This document shows, piece after piece, positions 6,611 to 16,452 of a stretch of 44,796 nucleotides of DNA (the first letter of the stretch is position 1; each line of letters starts with the position of its first letter). Below the pieces are notes generated by a model. It ran no database searches and was not told where the DNA came from. It was given only the letters and a program-made list of their open reading frames with translations. A program made the translations under genes and the position numbers. The DNA is from Nocardioides luteus (GTDB lineage Bacteria > Actinomycetota > Actinomycetes > Propionibacteriales > Nocardioidaceae), in the NCBI RefSeq assembly GCF_014648595.1, contig NZ_BMRK01000019.1, forward strand, positions 37,161 to 81,956, read 5' to 3'.

Positions 6611-8722
6611 GTGAGCACCAAACCTGTACTCGAGTGGACCGATCTGGACAGCAAGGCCGTGGACACCGTCCGCGCCCTGGCGATGGACGCCGTGCAGAAG
6701 GTCGGCAACGGTCACCCTGGCACCGCGATGAGCCTGGCGCCGGCTGCCTACCTCCTCTTCCAGAAGGTGATGCGGCACAACCCCGCCAACACCGACTGGC
6801 TCGGCCGTGACCGGTTCGTGCTCTCGGTCGGCCACTCGTCGATCACCCACTACATCCAGCTCTACCTCGGTGGCTTCGGCCTCGAGATCGGTGACCTGGA
6901 GTCCCTGCGCCAGTGGCAGTCGCTGACCCCGGGCCACCCCGAGCGCGGCCACACCCGCGGCATCGAGGTGACCACCGGTCCGCTCGGCCAGGGTGTCGCC
7001 AACGCCGTCGGCCTCGCCATGGCTCAGCGCCGCCTGCGCGGCCTGCTCGACCCGGACACGCCGGCCCACCAGCCGAGCCCGTTCGACCACAAGACCTACG
7101 TGATGGCCAGCGACGGCGACCTCCAGGAGGGCGTCAGCGCCGAGGCCAGCTCGATCGCCGGCACCCAGAAGCTCGGCAACCTGACGATGATCTACGACGC
7201 CAACCGGATCTCGATCGAGGGCGACACCAACATCGCCTTCACCGAGGACGTCGGCGCTCGCTACGAGGCCTACGGCTGGCACGTCCAGGAGGTCGACTGG
7301 ACCAACGGTGGCGACGAATACACCGAGGACGTGCCGAAGCTGTTCGACGCGATTAACGCCGCGGCGGAGGTCACCGACAAGCCGTCGCTGATCGTGCTGC
7401 GTACGATCATCGCCTGGCCGGCCCCCAACGCCCAGAACACCGGTGCTGCGCACGGCTCGGCGCTCGGTGAGGAGGAGGTCGCCGCGACGAAGAAGGTCCT
7501 GGGCTTCGACCCGGCCAAGACCTTCGAGGTCGACCCCGAGGTGCTCGCCCACACCCGCTCGCTCATCGAGCGCGGCGAGGAGGCCGAGAAGGCCTGGCGT
7601 GCCGAGGAGGCCAAGTGGGCCGAGGCCAACCCGGAGGGCGCCAAGCTGCTCGAGCGGCTCCGGGCCGGCGAGCTCCCCGACGGCATCGACGACGCCCTGC
7701 CGGTCTTCGAGGCCGACGAGAAGGGCATCGCCACCCGCGCCGCCTCCGGCAAGGTGATCAACGCCCTCGCGCCGGTGCTGCCCGAGCTGTGGGGCGGCTC
7801 GGCCGACCTCGCCGGCTCCAACAACACCACCATCTCCGACGCCCCGAGCTTCGCGCCGGAGGACCGTTCCACCGGCGAGTGGAAGGCCGACCCCTACGCC
7901 GGCCGCGTGCTCCACTTCGGAATCCGCGAGCACGGCATGGGCGCGATCCTCAACGGCATCGCGGCCCACTCGCCGACCCGGGTCTTCGGTGGCACCTTCT
8001 TCCAGTTCTCCGACTACATGCGCGGTGCCGTACGCGTCGGGGCGCTCTCCAACCTCTCGGTGATCCACGTCTGGACCCACGACTCCATCGGTCTGGGCGA
8101 GGACGGCCCGACCCACCAGCCGGTCGAGCACCTCGCCGCGGTCCGGGCGATGCCCAACCTCGACGTGGTCCGTCCTGCCGACGCCAACGAGACCGCCGCG
8201 GCCTGGCTCGAGGTGCTCAAGCACCACGACCGCCCCTCGGCGCTCATCCTGACCCGGCAGGCGGTGCCGACCTTCCCGCGTGGCGAGGACGGCTTCGCGA
8301 CCACTGAAGGCGTGGCCAAGGGTGGCTACGTGCTCCTCGACTCCCCCACCGACAACGTCGACGTGGTGCTGCTCGCGACCGGTTCCGAGGTCCAGTACGC
8401 GGTCGCCGCGCGCGAGACGCTGGCTGCCGAGAACATCGGCGCCCGGGTCGTCTCGATGCCGTGCCTGGAGTGGTTCGACGCCCAGGACCAGAACTACCGC
8501 GACTCGGTGATCCCGCCCCAGGTCAAGGCGCGCGTCAGCGTCGAGGCCGGCGTGAAGCAGGGCTGGCGGGAGTACGTCGGCGACGCCGGCCGGATGGTCT
8601 CGCTCGAGCACTTCGGTGCCTCGGCGTCCGGTTCGCTGTTGTTCAAGGAGTACGGCTTCACCCCCGAAGCGGTCGTCACGGCCGCCAAGGAGAGCCTCGC
8701 CGCCATCAACAAGGGAGCATGA
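6611..8722 (+). CDS. tkt: Transketolase
   Basis: This thiamine-diphosphate enzyme moves two-carbon units between sugar phosphates in the non-oxidative pentose phosphate pathway. The 703-residue protein has the normal length. It carries [13 protein letters not shown] near 33-45, the ThDP/Mg motif [16 protein letters not shown] near 168-183, and the pyrimidine-domain motif [18 protein letters not shown] near 436-453 with the activating Glu. GTG at 6611 with an AAGG upstream gives VSTKPVLEW, the usual actinobacterial N-terminus; an ATG 30 bases upstream is less likely. It is the first gene of an operon with tal (3-nt gap), pgi and pgl. Confidence 0.96.
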   Translation: MSTKPVLEWTDLDSKAVDTVRALAMDAVQKVGNGHPGTAMSLAPAAYLLFQKVMRHNPANTDWLGRDRFVLSVGHSSITHYIQLYLGGFGLEIGDLESLRQWQSLTPGHPERGHTRGIEVTTGPLGQGVANAVGLAMAQRRLRGLLDPDTPAHQPSPFDHKTYVMASDGDLQEGVSAEASSIAGTQKLGNLTMIYDANRISIEGDTNIAFTEDVGARYEAYGWHVQEVDWTNGGDEYTEDVPKLFDAINAAAEVTDKPSLIVLRTIIAWPAPNAQNTGAAHGSALGEEEVAATKKVLGFDPAKTFEVDPEVLAHTRSLIERGEEAEKAWRAEEAKWAEANPEGAKLLERLRAGELPDGIDDALPVFEADEKGIATRAASGKVINALAPVLPELWGGSADLAGSNNTTISDAPSFAPEDRSTGEWKADPYAGRVLHFGIREHGMGAILNGIAAHSPTRVFGGTFFQFSDYMRGAVRVGALSNLSVIHVWTHDSIGLGEDGPTHQPVEHLAAVRAMPNLDVVRPADANETAAAWLEVLKHHDRPSALILTRQAVPTFPRGEDGFATTEGVAKGGYVLLDSPTDNVDVVLLATGSEVQYAVAARETLAAENIGARVVSMPCLEWFDAQDQNYRDSVIPPQVKARVSVEAGVKQGWREYVGDAGRMVSLEHFGASASGSLLFKEYGFTPEAVVTAAKESLAAINKGA

Positions 8723-8725
8723 AAT

Positions 8726-9832
8726 ATGTCTGACCGACTCAAGGCGCTGGCCGACGCCGGCGTATCCATCTGGCTCGACGACCTCTCCCGAGAGCGGATC
8801 GAGACCGGCAACCTCGCCGATCTCGTCAAGGAGAAGTCCGTCGTCGGGGTGACCACCAACCCGACCATCTTCGCCTCCGCGATCGCCAAGGGCGAGCGCT
8901 ACGACGAGCAGGTCCGCGCCCTGGTCAACGAAGGCAAGTCCGTCGACGAGGTCATCTTCGCCCTCACCACCGAGGACGTACGCAACGCCTGCGACATCCT
9001 CGCGCCGGTCGCCGAGGCGACCAAGGACGACGGCCGCGTCTCGATCGAGGTCGAGCCCGACCTGGCCAACGACACCGAGAAGACGATCGCCTCCGCGAAG
9101 GCGCTGTGGGCCGCGGTCGACCGTCCCAACGTGCTGATCAAGATCCCGGCCACCCTCGAGGGCCTGCCGGCGATCACCGCGGCGATCGCCGAGGGCATCT
9201 CGGTCAACGTGACCCTGATCTTCTCCGTCGAGCGCTACCAGGCCGTCATGGACGCCTACCTGACCGGCCTGGAGCAGGCCAAGGCTGCAGGCAAGGACCT
9301 GTCCAAGATCCGCAGCGTCGCCTCGTTCTTCGTCTCCCGCGTCGACACCGAGATCGACAAGCGGCTCGAGGCGATCGGCACACCTGAGGCCACCGAGCTG
9401 CGCGGCAAGGCGGCCGTGGCCAACGCCATCGCCGCGTACGCCGCCTTCGAGGAGGTCCACAAGAGCGAGCGCTGGACCGCGCTGGCCGACGAGGGCGCCA
9501 ACGCCCAGCGGCCGCTGTGGGCCTCGACGGGCGTCAAGAACCCCGACTACCCCGACACGCTCTACGTCACCGACCTGGTCGTCGCCGACACCGTGAACAC
9601 GATGCCGGAGAAGACCATGGAGGCCTTCGCCGACCACGGCGAGGTCAAGGGTGACGTCGTCACCGGCAAGGGTGCCGAGGCCGCTCAGGTCTTCGACTCG
9701 CTGCGTGAGGTCGGGGTCGACGTCGATGACGTCTTCCTCGTGCTGGAGACCGAGGGCGTCGACAAGTTCAAGGCCTCCTGGACCGAGCTCGTCGACACCG
9801 TCGTCGGCCAGATCGAGGCGGTCAAGCAGTGA
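8726..9832 (+). CDS. tal: Transaldolase
   Basis: This enzyme transfers a dihydroxyacetone unit from sedoheptulose 7-phosphate to glyceraldehyde 3-phosphate via a Schiff base on lysine. The 368-residue length matches the actinobacterial type. The first motif GVTTNPTIF is at 41-49, [13 protein letters not shown] at 105-117 and the Schiff-base Lys139 in VLIKIPAT. It lies 3 nt after tkt, and its last bases overlap pgi (GTGA), which indicates coupled translation. Confidence 0.96.
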   Translation: MSDRLKALADAGVSIWLDDLSRERIETGNLADLVKEKSVVGVTTNPTIFASAIAKGERYDEQVRALVNEGKSVDEVIFALTTEDVRNACDILAPVAEATKDDGRVSIEVEPDLANDTEKTIASAKALWAAVDRPNVLIKIPATLEGLPAITAAIAEGISVNVTLIFSVERYQAVMDAYLTGLEQAKAAGKDLSKIRSVASFFVSRVDTEIDKRLEAIGTPEATELRGKAAVANAIAAYAAFEEVHKSERWTALADEGANAQRPLWASTGVKNPDYPDTLYVTDLVVADTVNTMPEKTMEAFADHGEVKGDVVTGKGAEAAQVFDSLREVGVDVDDVFLVLETEGVDKFKASWTELVDTVVGQIEAVKQ

Positions 9833-11499
9833 GCGGAGGCCCGGTCGACGCGACGACGACGGACGCCTGGAAGGCACTCACCGAGCGGCGGGCCGGCTTC
9901 GAGCCGGACCTGCGCACGTGGTTCGCCGAGGATCCCGGCCGGGCCTCACGCTTCACCTTCGAGGCTGCCGACCTCCACGTCGACCTCTCCAAGGACCTCG
10001 TCGACGACGCCCTCCTCGCCGATCTGCTGGCCCTCGCCGAGCAGGTCGGCCTGGAGGAGCGGCGTGACGCGATGCTCGCCGGCGAGCACATCAACGTCAC
10101 CGAGGACCGCGCGGTGCTCCACACCGCGCTGCGCCTCCCGGCCGACGCCTCGCTCACCGTCGACGGCACCGACGTCGTCCCCGCCGTCCACGAGACCCTC
10201 GCGAAGATGTACGCCTTCGCCGACAAGGTCCGCTCGGGCGAGTGGAAGGGCGTCACCGGTGAGCGGATCCGGACGGTCGTCAACATCGGCATCGGTGGCT
10301 CCGACCTCGGCCCGGTGATGGCCTACGAGGCGCTGGAGCCGTTCCGCCACCCGGAGATCGAGTGCCGTTTCATCTCCAACATCGACCCCACCGACGCCGG
10401 CATGACGCTGAAGGGGCTCGACCCGGCCACCACGCTGTTCGTCGTCTCCTCGAAGACCTTCTCCACGCTGGAGACGCTCACCAACGCCCGTCTGGCCCGC
10501 TCCTGGCTCCTCGACGCGCTGGGCGGCGACGTGGACCGTGCCGACGCAGTGCGCAAGCACTTCGTGGCCGTCTCCACCGCGCTGGACAAGGTCGAGGCCT
10601 TCGGCATCGACCCGGAGAACGCGTTCGGCTTCTGGGACTGGGTCGGTGGCCGCTACTCCGTCGACTCCGCCATCGGCACCACCCTCGCGATCGCCATCGG
10701 CCCGGAGGGCTTCGCGGAGTTCCTCGGTGGGTTCCACGCGATCGACAAGCACTTCGCCGAGACCCCGCTCGCGCAGAACGTCCCGGCGCTGATGGGTCTC
10801 CTCAACGTCTGGTACGTCAACTTCCTCGACGCTCAGACCCACGCCGTGCTGCCTTACTCGCAGCTGCTGCACCGGTTCCCTGCGTACCTCCAGCAGCTGA
10901 CGATGGAGTCCAACGGCAAGTCCGTGCGCTGGGACGGCACCCCGGTCTCGACCGACACCGGCGAGGTCTTTTGGGGCGAGCCCGGCACCAACGGCCAGCA
11001 CGCGTTCTACCAGCTCATCCACCAGGGCACCCGGGTCATCCCGGCCGACTTCATCGCATTCGCCAATCCGGCCTACCCGCTCACCGACACCGACGCCGGC
11101 GATGACGACGTCGACGTCCACGAGCTGTTCCTGGCCAACTTCTTCGCCCAGACCCGGGCGCTCGCGTTCGGCAAGACCGCCGAGGAGGTGCGTGCCGAGG
11201 GCACCGCCGAGGAGATCGTCAACGCGCGGGTCTTCTCCGGCAACCGGCCGACCACCTCGATCATGGCGCCGTCGCTGACCCCCGGTGTGCTCGGTCAGCT
11301 GATCGCGCTCTACGAGCACATCACCTTCACCCAGGGCGTGGTGTGGGGCATCGACTCCTTCGACCAGTGGGGTGTCGAGCTCGGCAAGCAGCTCGCCCTG
11401 CAGATCAGCCCGGCCGTCTCCGGCGACGAGGACGTCGCCAAGCAGCAGGACAGCTCCACCCAATCCCTCATCGCCTACTACAGAGAGAAGCGCAAGTGA
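9829..11499 (+). CDS. pgi: Glucose-6-phosphate isomerase
   Basis: This enzyme interconverts glucose 6-phosphate and fructose 6-phosphate, linking glycolysis to the pentose phosphate genes around it. The 556-residue protein has the phosphate-binding loop [18 protein letters not shown] near 152-169, [16 protein letters not shown] near 205-220, the catalytic stretch [18 protein letters not shown] near 265-282 and the C-terminal [11 protein letters not shown]. Start GTG overlaps the tal stop and its stop overlaps the pgl start. In Mycobacterium tuberculosis the equivalent position after tal holds zwf2-opcA; here pgi is directly followed by pgl. Confidence 0.96.
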   Translation: MSGGPVDATTTDAWKALTERRAGFEPDLRTWFAEDPGRASRFTFEAADLHVDLSKDLVDDALLADLLALAEQVGLEERRDAMLAGEHINVTEDRAVLHTALRLPADASLTVDGTDVVPAVHETLAKMYAFADKVRSGEWKGVTGERIRTVVNIGIGGSDLGPVMAYEALEPFRHPEIECRFISNIDPTDAGMTLKGLDPATTLFVVSSKTFSTLETLTNARLARSWLLDALGGDVDRADAVRKHFVAVSTALDKVEAFGIDPENAFGFWDWVGGRYSVDSAIGTTLAIAIGPEGFAEFLGGFHAIDKHFAETPLAQNVPALMGLLNVWYVNFLDAQTHAVLPYSQLLHRFPAYLQQLTMESNGKSVRWDGTPVSTDTGEVFWGEPGTNGQHAFYQLIHQGTRVIPADFIAFANPAYPLTDTDAGDDDVDVHELFLANFFAQTRALAFGKTAEEVRAEGTAEEIVNARVFSGNRPTTSIMAPSLTPGVLGQLIALYEHITFTQGVVWGIDSFDQWGVELGKQLALQISPAVSGDEDVAKQQDSSTQSLIAYYREKRK

Positions 11500-12233
11500 G
11501 CGACGGTCACCCCGAGTCACTCATCGAGGTACACGACACCGCCGAGGCGCTCGCCTCCGCGGTCGCCGGCGAGTTCCTGAGCCGTCTCGCCGACCTGCAG
11601 GCCGGCGGCGACGTCCCGACCATCGGACTCACCGGCGGCACCATCGCCGAGGCCATCCACCGTGAGATCGCCCGGCTCGCCCCCGAGTCCGGCGTCGACT
11701 GGGGCGCCGTGGAGTTCTTCTTCGGCGACGAGCGCTACGTCGCCTCCGACTCCGCCGACCGCAATGCCGGCCAGGCGCGCGCCGCCTTCCTCGACGCCGT
11801 CGGCGTACCCGCCCACCGCATCCACGAGATGCCCGCCACCGACTCCGGCCTGAGCGTCGACGAGGCCGCGGCGAAGTTCTCCGACGACGTACGCAGCCAC
11901 GGCTCCGGCGGCTTCGACATCCTCATGCTCGGCGTCGGCCCCGACGGCCACATCGCCTCCCTCTTCCCCGGCTACCCTCAGCTCGAGGCCACCGACGCCA
12001 TCGCCGTCGGCGTCACCGACTCCCCCAAGCCCCCGCCCGAGCGCATCACCTTCACCTTCGAGGCCCTCCGCCGCGCCACGACGGTCTGGTTCCTGGTCAG
12101 CGGCGAAGGCAAGGCCGACGCCGTAGCCAAGGCCCACGCCGGCGCCCCGATCAGCGAGATCCCCGCCACCGGCGTCACCGGCACCTCCGAGACCACCTGG
12201 TTCCTCGACCGAGCCGCGGCCTCAAAACTCTGA
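11496..12233 (+). CDS. pgl: 6-phosphogluconolactonase
   Basis: This enzyme hydrolyses 6-phosphogluconolactone in the oxidative pentose phosphate branch. The 245-residue protein of DevB/SOL type has [16 protein letters not shown] near 39-54, [19 protein letters not shown] near 71-89 and [17 protein letters not shown] near 144-160. I placed the start at the GTG overlapping the pgi stop (GTGA), which gives [12 protein letters not shown] and matches family length. It is the last gene of the operon. The glucose-6-phosphate dehydrogenase that makes its substrate is not in the window. A repeat array follows. Confidence 0.94.
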   Translation: MSDGHPESLIEVHDTAEALASAVAGEFLSRLADLQAGGDVPTIGLTGGTIAEAIHREIARLAPESGVDWGAVEFFFGDERYVASDSADRNAGQARAAFLDAVGVPAHRIHEMPATDSGLSVDEAAAKFSDDVRSHGSGGFDILMLGVGPDGHIASLFPGYPQLEATDAIAVGVTDSPKPPPERITFTFEALRRATTVWFLVSGEGKADAVAKAHAGAPISEIPATGVTGTSETTWFLDRAAASKL

Positions 12234-12241
12234 CCCCACCC

Positions 12242-12369
12242 CGCCGACTCGGCGCAACTGCCCCGCTGTAGAACGCCGAGTCGGCGCATCTGCCCCACCC
12301 TCAGACGCCCAGTCGGCGCAACTGCCCCACCCTCAGACGCCGAGTCGGCGCGTCTGCCTCGAGCGGTCA
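12242..12369. repeat. Array C: four units of a 32-bp repeat
   Basis: Units begin at 12242, 12274, 12306 and 12338, exactly 32 bp apart. Each has a short palindrome (CGCCGAGTCGGCG, or a one-base variant) followed by CAACTGCCCC, CATCTGCCCC, CAACTGCCCC and CGTCTGCCTC in turn, then a linker such as ACCCTCAGA. Units 1 and 3 share CAACTG; units 2 and 4 have CATCTG/CGTCTG. The array lies between the convergent ends of pgl and the DUF559 gene, whose stop codon it touches. Confidence 0.9.
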
Positions 12370-13335
12370 GCTGGCGATCCGCCCGCCGCGACGCTGCAGC
12401 GCCTTGCGGTGCAGCTGGCGGATGCGGACCTCTGCATCCCCGTGACGGGTGAAGAGATCGGTCTTGGTGACAGCCTCGACCAGCCAGCCCTCCTCCCGTA
12501 CGTCCTCGCGTCGTGCGCGGTCGTGAGCCTGCTGCTCGGACGAGCTGTGCCATTCCGCCCCGTCGTACTCGACCGCGGCAAGCAGTTCCTCGTTGCCCAG
12601 ATCCAATCTGGCCACGAACTCGCCCTGAACGGTCACCACTTCGACCTGCGGTACGACCGGGAACCCCGCCTGATGGCAGCGCAGCATGAGCACCGCCTCC
12701 GGTGGCGACTCGACCCGGCCGTCTGCCAGCGGTGCGATCACGCGCAACGTCCGCACCCACCGCTGCCCCCGGAACCGTTCGATTCCGTCGAGGAACTCAT
12801 CCGTGTCGTACGCCCCCAGCCGGTGCATCGAGCTGATCCCGGCGATCGCCTCGTCGGGCCACGGCACACGGCCGAGATCCCATGCGGTCCGCACGGCGCT
12901 GGTCACCCGGAGACCGCCGACCTCGACGATCTCGTCCTCTCGGATGTCGCGCTCGCCGCTGCTGGCGATGTCGTTGCGCAGACGGCCGTGCCCGGAAGGA
13001 CGGTAGAGCGAGAGAGGCCGCAAGCTGATGTGCTCCCCGGGTGCGAGGACCATGTCGGCGCCCAGCAGCCATCCCGCATGCCGGTCGACCACGACACAGT
13101 CCGGCGGGGCCACCAGTCTCAGGCACGCAGCTCGCAGTGCTAGCGAGTCCCCCACCTCGGTCGGCAGATAGACGCCTTTGACCGCGCGGCGGATCAGCCC
13201 CGCATCGAGAAGATCACCGAGGCGTCTTCGCGAGATGCCCGCTTGCCGCGCCATCCGGTGGGTGAACGGCTGATCGACCGGGAGCGGGAAATCGGCGCCG
13301 AGGGTTCCGTAGAAGATCATCGAGTTCAGGTCCAT
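12367..13335 (-). CDS. DUF559 nuclease-like protein with AbiEi-like N-terminal domain
   Basis: This 322-residue protein starts with a winged-helix-like region (about 22-60, THRMARQAGISRRRLGDLLDAGLIRRAVKGVYLP), as in AbiEi-type regulators. It ends with a PD-(D/E)XK fold of the Vsr/DUF559 class (about 208-312), with acidic candidates E209 or E213, D245 (RLDL) and E256 (VEYDG) followed by EWHSS. Such proteins are abundant in actinobacteria and their role is not established. No AbiEii-type toxin gene is adjacent, so toxin-antitoxin function is unsupported. The start is uncertain: ATG 13335 was chosen; GTG 13362 has a GGAGG too close to it. Arrays of the same 32-bp repeat lie on both sides. Confidence 0.75.
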   Translation of the reverse strand: MDLNSMIFYGTLGADFPLPVDQPFTHRMARQAGISRRRLGDLLDAGLIRRAVKGVYLPTEVGDSLALRAACLRLVAPPDCVVVDRHAGWLLGADMVLAPGEHISLRPLSLYRPSGHGRLRNDIASSGERDIREDEIVEVGGLRVTSAVRTAWDLGRVPWPDEAIAGISSMHRLGAYDTDEFLDGIERFRGQRWVRTLRVIAPLADGRVESPPEAVLMLRCHQAGFPVVPQVEVVTVQGEFVARLDLGNEELLAAVEYDGAEWHSSSEQQAHDRARREDVREEGWLVEAVTKTDLFTRHGDAEVRIRQLHRKALQRRGGRIAS

Positions 13336-13411
13336 GTCCTGGAGTCTGAGGACACTTCCCACCTCCCGCCACCGTCATCGGTGCACCTGTGGAAAACCCT
13401 GTGGACAACTC

Positions 13412-13536
13412 GGGGCAGATGCGCCGACTCGACACTCTCAGTTGGGGCAGTTGCGCCGACTCGGCGTCTTGAGCCGGGGCAGACGCGCCGACTCGGCGCA
13501 CCCGGTGGGGGCAGATGCGCCGAGTCGACTGGTTCG
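13412..13536. repeat. Array D: four 32-bp units, inverted relative to array C
   Basis: Units beginning GGGGCAG start at 13412, 13444, 13476 and 13508, again exactly 32 bp apart. Each reads GGGGCAGATGCGCCGACTCG or a close variant (positions 8-10 are ATG, TTG, ACG, ATG). This is the reverse complement of the array C unit. The array separates the end of the secreted endonuclease gene from the start of the DUF559 gene. Confidence 0.9.
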
Positions 13537-13538
13537 GG

Positions 13539-14717
13539 TCACCAGATCGCGTCTACCCACTCGGGGTGGTCGACGAACGGGTTGCGGTTGTGCTGCCAGT
13601 CGGCGTAGATCTCGTCGTTACGGTTGATCTCGAACTCCGAGGGCGGGTCGGCGGTGTGCCATTCCTTGAGCACCGAGAGCTTGCCGATGTAGGGGGCGGA
13701 GCCGTTGCCGACCTGGTCGTTGAGCTCGAGATCGACGTAGGAGTCGGTGCCTTCGTAGCGGACGGCCATGTAGAACATCGCCCGGGCGATGTCGCCCCGG
13801 GTCTCCGCCGGCGGGGCGAAGGAGTCGTTGTCGACGCCGCAGCCGGAGCACTGGTCGACGGAGCCGCTGGTGTCGTCGAAGTCGAGGTTGCCTCGGGTGC
13901 TGTTGACCGAGACGTCCTCGGGCATCAGGTGATGGATGTCGGTGCCGGGGCCGGCCGAGGTGCCGAAGTCGCCGTGGCTCTTCGCCCAGGTGTGCTCGCG
14001 GTTCCACTGGTCGGGGTCGCCGCCGTTGGAGCTCTTCGGCAGCGAGAGCTGCGAGTAGACGGTGAGGATGTTGTTCGGGTTGTCCGGGTCCTCGTCGACC
14101 GCCTTCAGCGCATCCCAGACCTGGGAGTAGGCGAGCGTCGTGTGGTTGTCGATGATCTGGTTGAGGGCGGTCTTGAGCTGCTCGCCGGACTTGCCGGCCG
14201 CGGCGTCGTAGTAGCCGCTCGGGATCTCCCCGCTCGTCGGCGGATCCGTCGGGTCGGTCGGGTCCGGGTCTTCGGGCGAACCACCACCCACCGTCGCGAA
14301 GGCGGTGGCGTTCTTGTGCCCGGCGTGGGAGAAGTACGCCGTCAGGGTGCCGGTCACGTCGATCTGCTGCCCGACCAGGTCGGGGTTGGACTGCAGGCCC
14401 CAGGCGGAACGGAAAGCACTCGGGATCTGTACGTAGAGCATGTCGGCAGTGTCGGTCTCCCCCGGCGCCGCCGCGAGCGCGAGGGCGTAGTCACTGGGGT
14501 AGCTGCTCGTCACAACGGTGCTGGTTGCCGTGGGCTGGCCGACGACATAGCCGCGTACGGTCGCGGTCGAGCCGTCCTGAGTGGAGATCGCCTGAGTGAC
14601 GGTGAGCGTGGCCGCCTGGGCCGGGACGGTCGTGAACACGACCGCCGTGAGGGTCGCCAGGGCGACGGTGACGAAGCTGGCCGAGATGCGACGCAGCCGA
14701 GATCTGCGGGGGGACAT
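13539..14717 (-). CDS. Secreted endonuclease I family nuclease with N-terminal OB-fold-like domain
   Basis: This 392-residue exported nuclease has an Arg-rich n-region and hydrophobic core (1-35) with a cleavage site at AQA-A36. Residues 36-145 resemble the OB-fold-like domain (DUF6359 type) often found on secreted nucleases. A Pro/Asp/Thr linker follows (148-162). The Endonuclease_1 domain (about 168-392) has the His-metal motif WNREHTW at 238-244, DIHHLMP at 260-266, RGDIARAMFYM at 307-317 and NRNPFVDHPE at 377-386. Family members such as Bacillus YurI cut extracellular nucleic acid non-specifically. It stands alone between two repeat arrays; nutrient or biofilm DNA turnover is inferred. 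Confidence 0.88.
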   Translation of the reverse strand: MSPRRSRLRRISASFVTVALATLTAVVFTTVPAQAATLTVTQAISTQDGSTATVRGYVVGQPTATSTVVTSSYPSDYALALAAAPGETDTADMLYVQIPSAFRSAWGLQSNPDLVGQQIDVTGTLTAYFSHAGHKNATAFATVGGGSPEDPDPTDPTDPPTSGEIPSGYYDAAAGKSGEQLKTALNQIIDNHTTLAYSQVWDALKAVDEDPDNPNNILTVYSQLSLPKSSNGGDPDQWNREHTWAKSHGDFGTSAGPGTDIHHLMPEDVSVNSTRGNLDFDDTSGSVDQCSGCGVDNDSFAPPAETRGDIARAMFYMAVRYEGTDSYVDLELNDQVGNGSAPYIGKLSVLKEWHTADPPSEFEINRNDEIYADWQHNRNPFVDHPEWVDAIW

Positions 14718-14817
14718 GCCCTTGATCGTGGCACGCCAACTACCCGGCCGGGCAGGGTTCGCGTCAAACTTTTACATGCTATTTGCAGAATGAGTAACGC
14801 GATTCCACGCTCAGCCT

Positions 14818-14872
14818 GGGGCAAATGCGCCGAGTCGGCGCCTCTGCGCGGGGCAGATGCGCCGACTCGGCG
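14818..14872. repeat. Array E: two 32-bp units
   Basis: Two units, GGGGCAAATGCGCCGAGTCG at 14818 and GGGGCAGATGCGCCGACTCG at 14850, are 32 bp apart and in the same orientation as array D. The array begins 101 bases upstream of the endonuclease start and ends just past the rbpA stop, where it may act as a terminator. The AT-richer stretch 14765-14800 is the likely endonuclease promoter region. Confidence 0.85.
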
Positions 14873-14881
14873 AAAAGGGGG

Positions 14882-15241
14882 TCAGAAGATAATCTCTCCG
14901 GACTTGCGCCTGCTGCGGAGCAGGGCGATGGCCTCTTCCAGGATGTCCTCGGCCTCGGCGTCGGAGCGGCGCTCCTTCACGTAGGCGAGGTGAGTCTTGT
15001 AGGGCTCGATCTTCGGCGCCGGGGGCGCGTTCTCCTCGTCGAGCCCGGCCGGGAGCCCACACTTGGGACAGTCCCAGGAGTCCGGCGGCGTCGCTTCGAC
15101 GGCGAACGTGATGACCGAGCGATGTGCGTTGGCACAGAAATAGGTGACGGCCTTTCGCGGCGCAGCCTCGCCGCGCTCCGCCTCACCCATCGGCCCAGCG
15201 CCGACTCGGGAGCCCCGAATCGCGTTCCCTCCACCTGCCAT
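14882..15241 (-). CDS. rbpA: RNA polymerase-binding protein RbpA
   Basis: RbpA binds the beta subunit and group 1/2 sigma factors and stabilises the open promoter complex; it is actinobacteria-specific. The 119-residue protein begins with IRGSRVGAGPMGEAERG (residues 8-24). Its core domain carries a zinc-site pattern, C36-x3-H40 and C58-x2-C61, as in the Streptomyces type. The basic linker (KIEPYKTHLAYVKERRS) leads to the sigma-interaction helix (AEDILEEAIALLRSRR). GAGAGAGGA lies about 11 nt before the ATG. The gene is apart from secG (131-bp gap) and seems to have its own promoter. Confidence 0.93.
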   Translation of the reverse strand: MAGGGNAIRGSRVGAGPMGEAERGEAAPRKAVTYFCANAHRSVITFAVEATPPDSWDCPKCGLPAGLDEENAPPAPKIEPYKTHLAYVKERRSDAEAEDILEEAIALLRSRRKSGEIIF

Positions 15242-15372
15242 GGTGCTGCGGTGTCCTCTCTCAACTTAAATTTCGCAGCCCCGAGAGGCCACTTTGGGGG
15301 ATCGGACGGCAAAGTTTCTCCGTCCAGCGTCGAAGTTTAGACGCTATCGAGCGCGCGTTGAAGGGGAATGCT

Positions 15373-15603
15373 TCAGTAGGCCATCAGCAGGCCGAGCGCG
15401 ATCACGCAGGCGAACCAGATGACGCCGATGCCGACGGTCAGCCGGTCGAGGTTGCGCTCGACGACCGAAGAGCCACCCAGCGAGCTCGAGACGCCGCCAC
15501 CGAACATGTCGGAGAGTCCGCCACCGCGGCCCTTGTGAAGCAGCACGAGCAGGATCATCAGCGCGCTCGCGATGACCAGGATGATGGTGAAGAGAAGTTC
15601 CAC
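15373..15603 (-). CDS. secG: Preprotein translocase subunit SecG
   Basis: This small membrane subunit of the SecYEG channel has 76 residues. Two transmembrane segments (about 3-22 and 57-75) flank a cytoplasmic loop with the family motif LLHKGRGGGLSDMFGGG at 21-37. It follows tpiA by 30 bases on the same strand. This is the conserved actinobacterial order gap-pgk-tpiA-secG, so it is probably expressed with the glycolytic genes. Its length and loop match the family. Confidence 0.95.
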   Translation of the reverse strand: MELLFTIILVIASALMILLVLLHKGRGGGLSDMFGGGVSSSLGGSSVVERNLDRLTVGIGVIWFACVIALGLLMAY

Positions 15604-15633
15604 GTCTGAAATCCTATCTGGAGGGAGGCAAAC

Positions 15634-16452
15634 CTACAGCACTGGCAGGTCGTAGTAGCGGGAGATCGCCGCGAAGTCCTCGACCGAGAGGCTCGCGCCG
15701 CCCACGAGCGCTCCATCGACGTCGCCCTCCTGCATCAGCGCGGCCACGTTGGCGGGCTTCACGGAGCCCCCGTAGAGGATGCGTACGCCGTCGGCGATCT
15801 CGGCTCCGTAGAGTTTCTCCAGGCGCTCCCGGATGCCGGCACAGACCTCCTGAGCGTCCTGCGCGGTGGCGGTCTCCCCCGTGCCGATCGCCCAGACCGG
15901 CTCGTAGGCGATGACGACCTGCGCCACCTCCTCGTCGGTGAGCCCGGCCAGCGAGCCCTCGACCTGCGCGGTGCAGTGCTCGAGGTGGTTGCCCTCCTGG
16001 CGGACCGCGAGGCCCTCGCCGACGCAGACGATCGGGGTCATCTTGTGCTTCAGGGTGATCTTGGCCTTCTGCGCGACCGTCTCGTCGGTCTCGCCGAAGT
16101 GCTCCCGGCGCTCGGAGTGGCCCACGATCACGTAAGAGCAGCCGAGCTTGGCCAGCATCGGGGCCGAGACCTCGCCGGTGTAGGCGCCGGACTCGTGGGT
16201 CGAGACGTTCTGCGCGCCGTAGGTGATGCGCATCTTGTCGCCGTCGACCAGCGTCTGCACGGAGCGGATGTCGGTGAACGGCGGGAAGACCGCCACCTCG
16301 ACCGCCGCGAAGTCGTGACGCTTGTCGGACAGCGTCCAGGCGAGCTTCTGGACCAGCACCACCGCTTCTTGGTGGTTGAGGTTCATCTTCCAGTTGCCGG
16401 CGATGAGCGGGGTTCGCCCCTCGGGCTTCTTCTTCGCGTTCTTCGCAGCCAT
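15634..16452 (-). CDS. tpiA: Triosephosphate isomerase
   Basis: This enzyme interconverts dihydroxyacetone phosphate and glyceraldehyde 3-phosphate. The 272-residue TIM barrel has the catalytic Lys in GNWKMNL (19-25), His in [14 protein letters not shown] and Glu in [16 protein letters not shown], followed by the phosphate loop [11 protein letters not shown]. The first 14 residues ([14 protein letters not shown]) are a basic extension. Its ATG overlaps the pgk stop, so translation is coupled. Confidence 0.96.
   Translation of the reverse strand: MAAKNAKKKPEGRTPLIAGNWKMNLNHQEAVVLVQKLAWTLSDKRHDFAAVEVAVFPPFTDIRSVQTLVDGDKMRITYGAQNVSTHESGAYTGEVSAPMLAKLGCSYVIVGHSERREHFGETDETVAQKAKITLKHKMTPIVCVGEGLAVRQEGNHLEHCTAQVEGSLAGLTDEEVAQVVIAYEPVWAIGTGETATAQDAQEVCAGIRERLEKLYGAEIADGVRILYGGSVKPANVAALMQEGDVDGALVGGASLSVEDFAAISRYYDLPVL

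Noticed and set aside
5501-9877. A 1458-codon open frame on the minus strand opposite tkt and tal
   Set aside because: Only the last 312 codons (ctaB) are real. The rest is the mirror of strongly GC3-biased plus-strand genes with full domain matches, and its translation is a low-complexity Gly/Asp/Val/Leu pattern.
12367-13335. DUF559 gene as the antitoxin of an AbiE toxin-antitoxin pair
   Set aside because: Only the N-terminal region is AbiEi-like. No AbiEii nucleotidyltransferase gene is adjacent, and the C-terminal domain is a nuclease fold.
12242-13536. CRISPR-like regular arrays
   Set aside because: The 32-bp period is regular, but the whole unit is repeated with small variations. There are no unique spacers and no cas genes.
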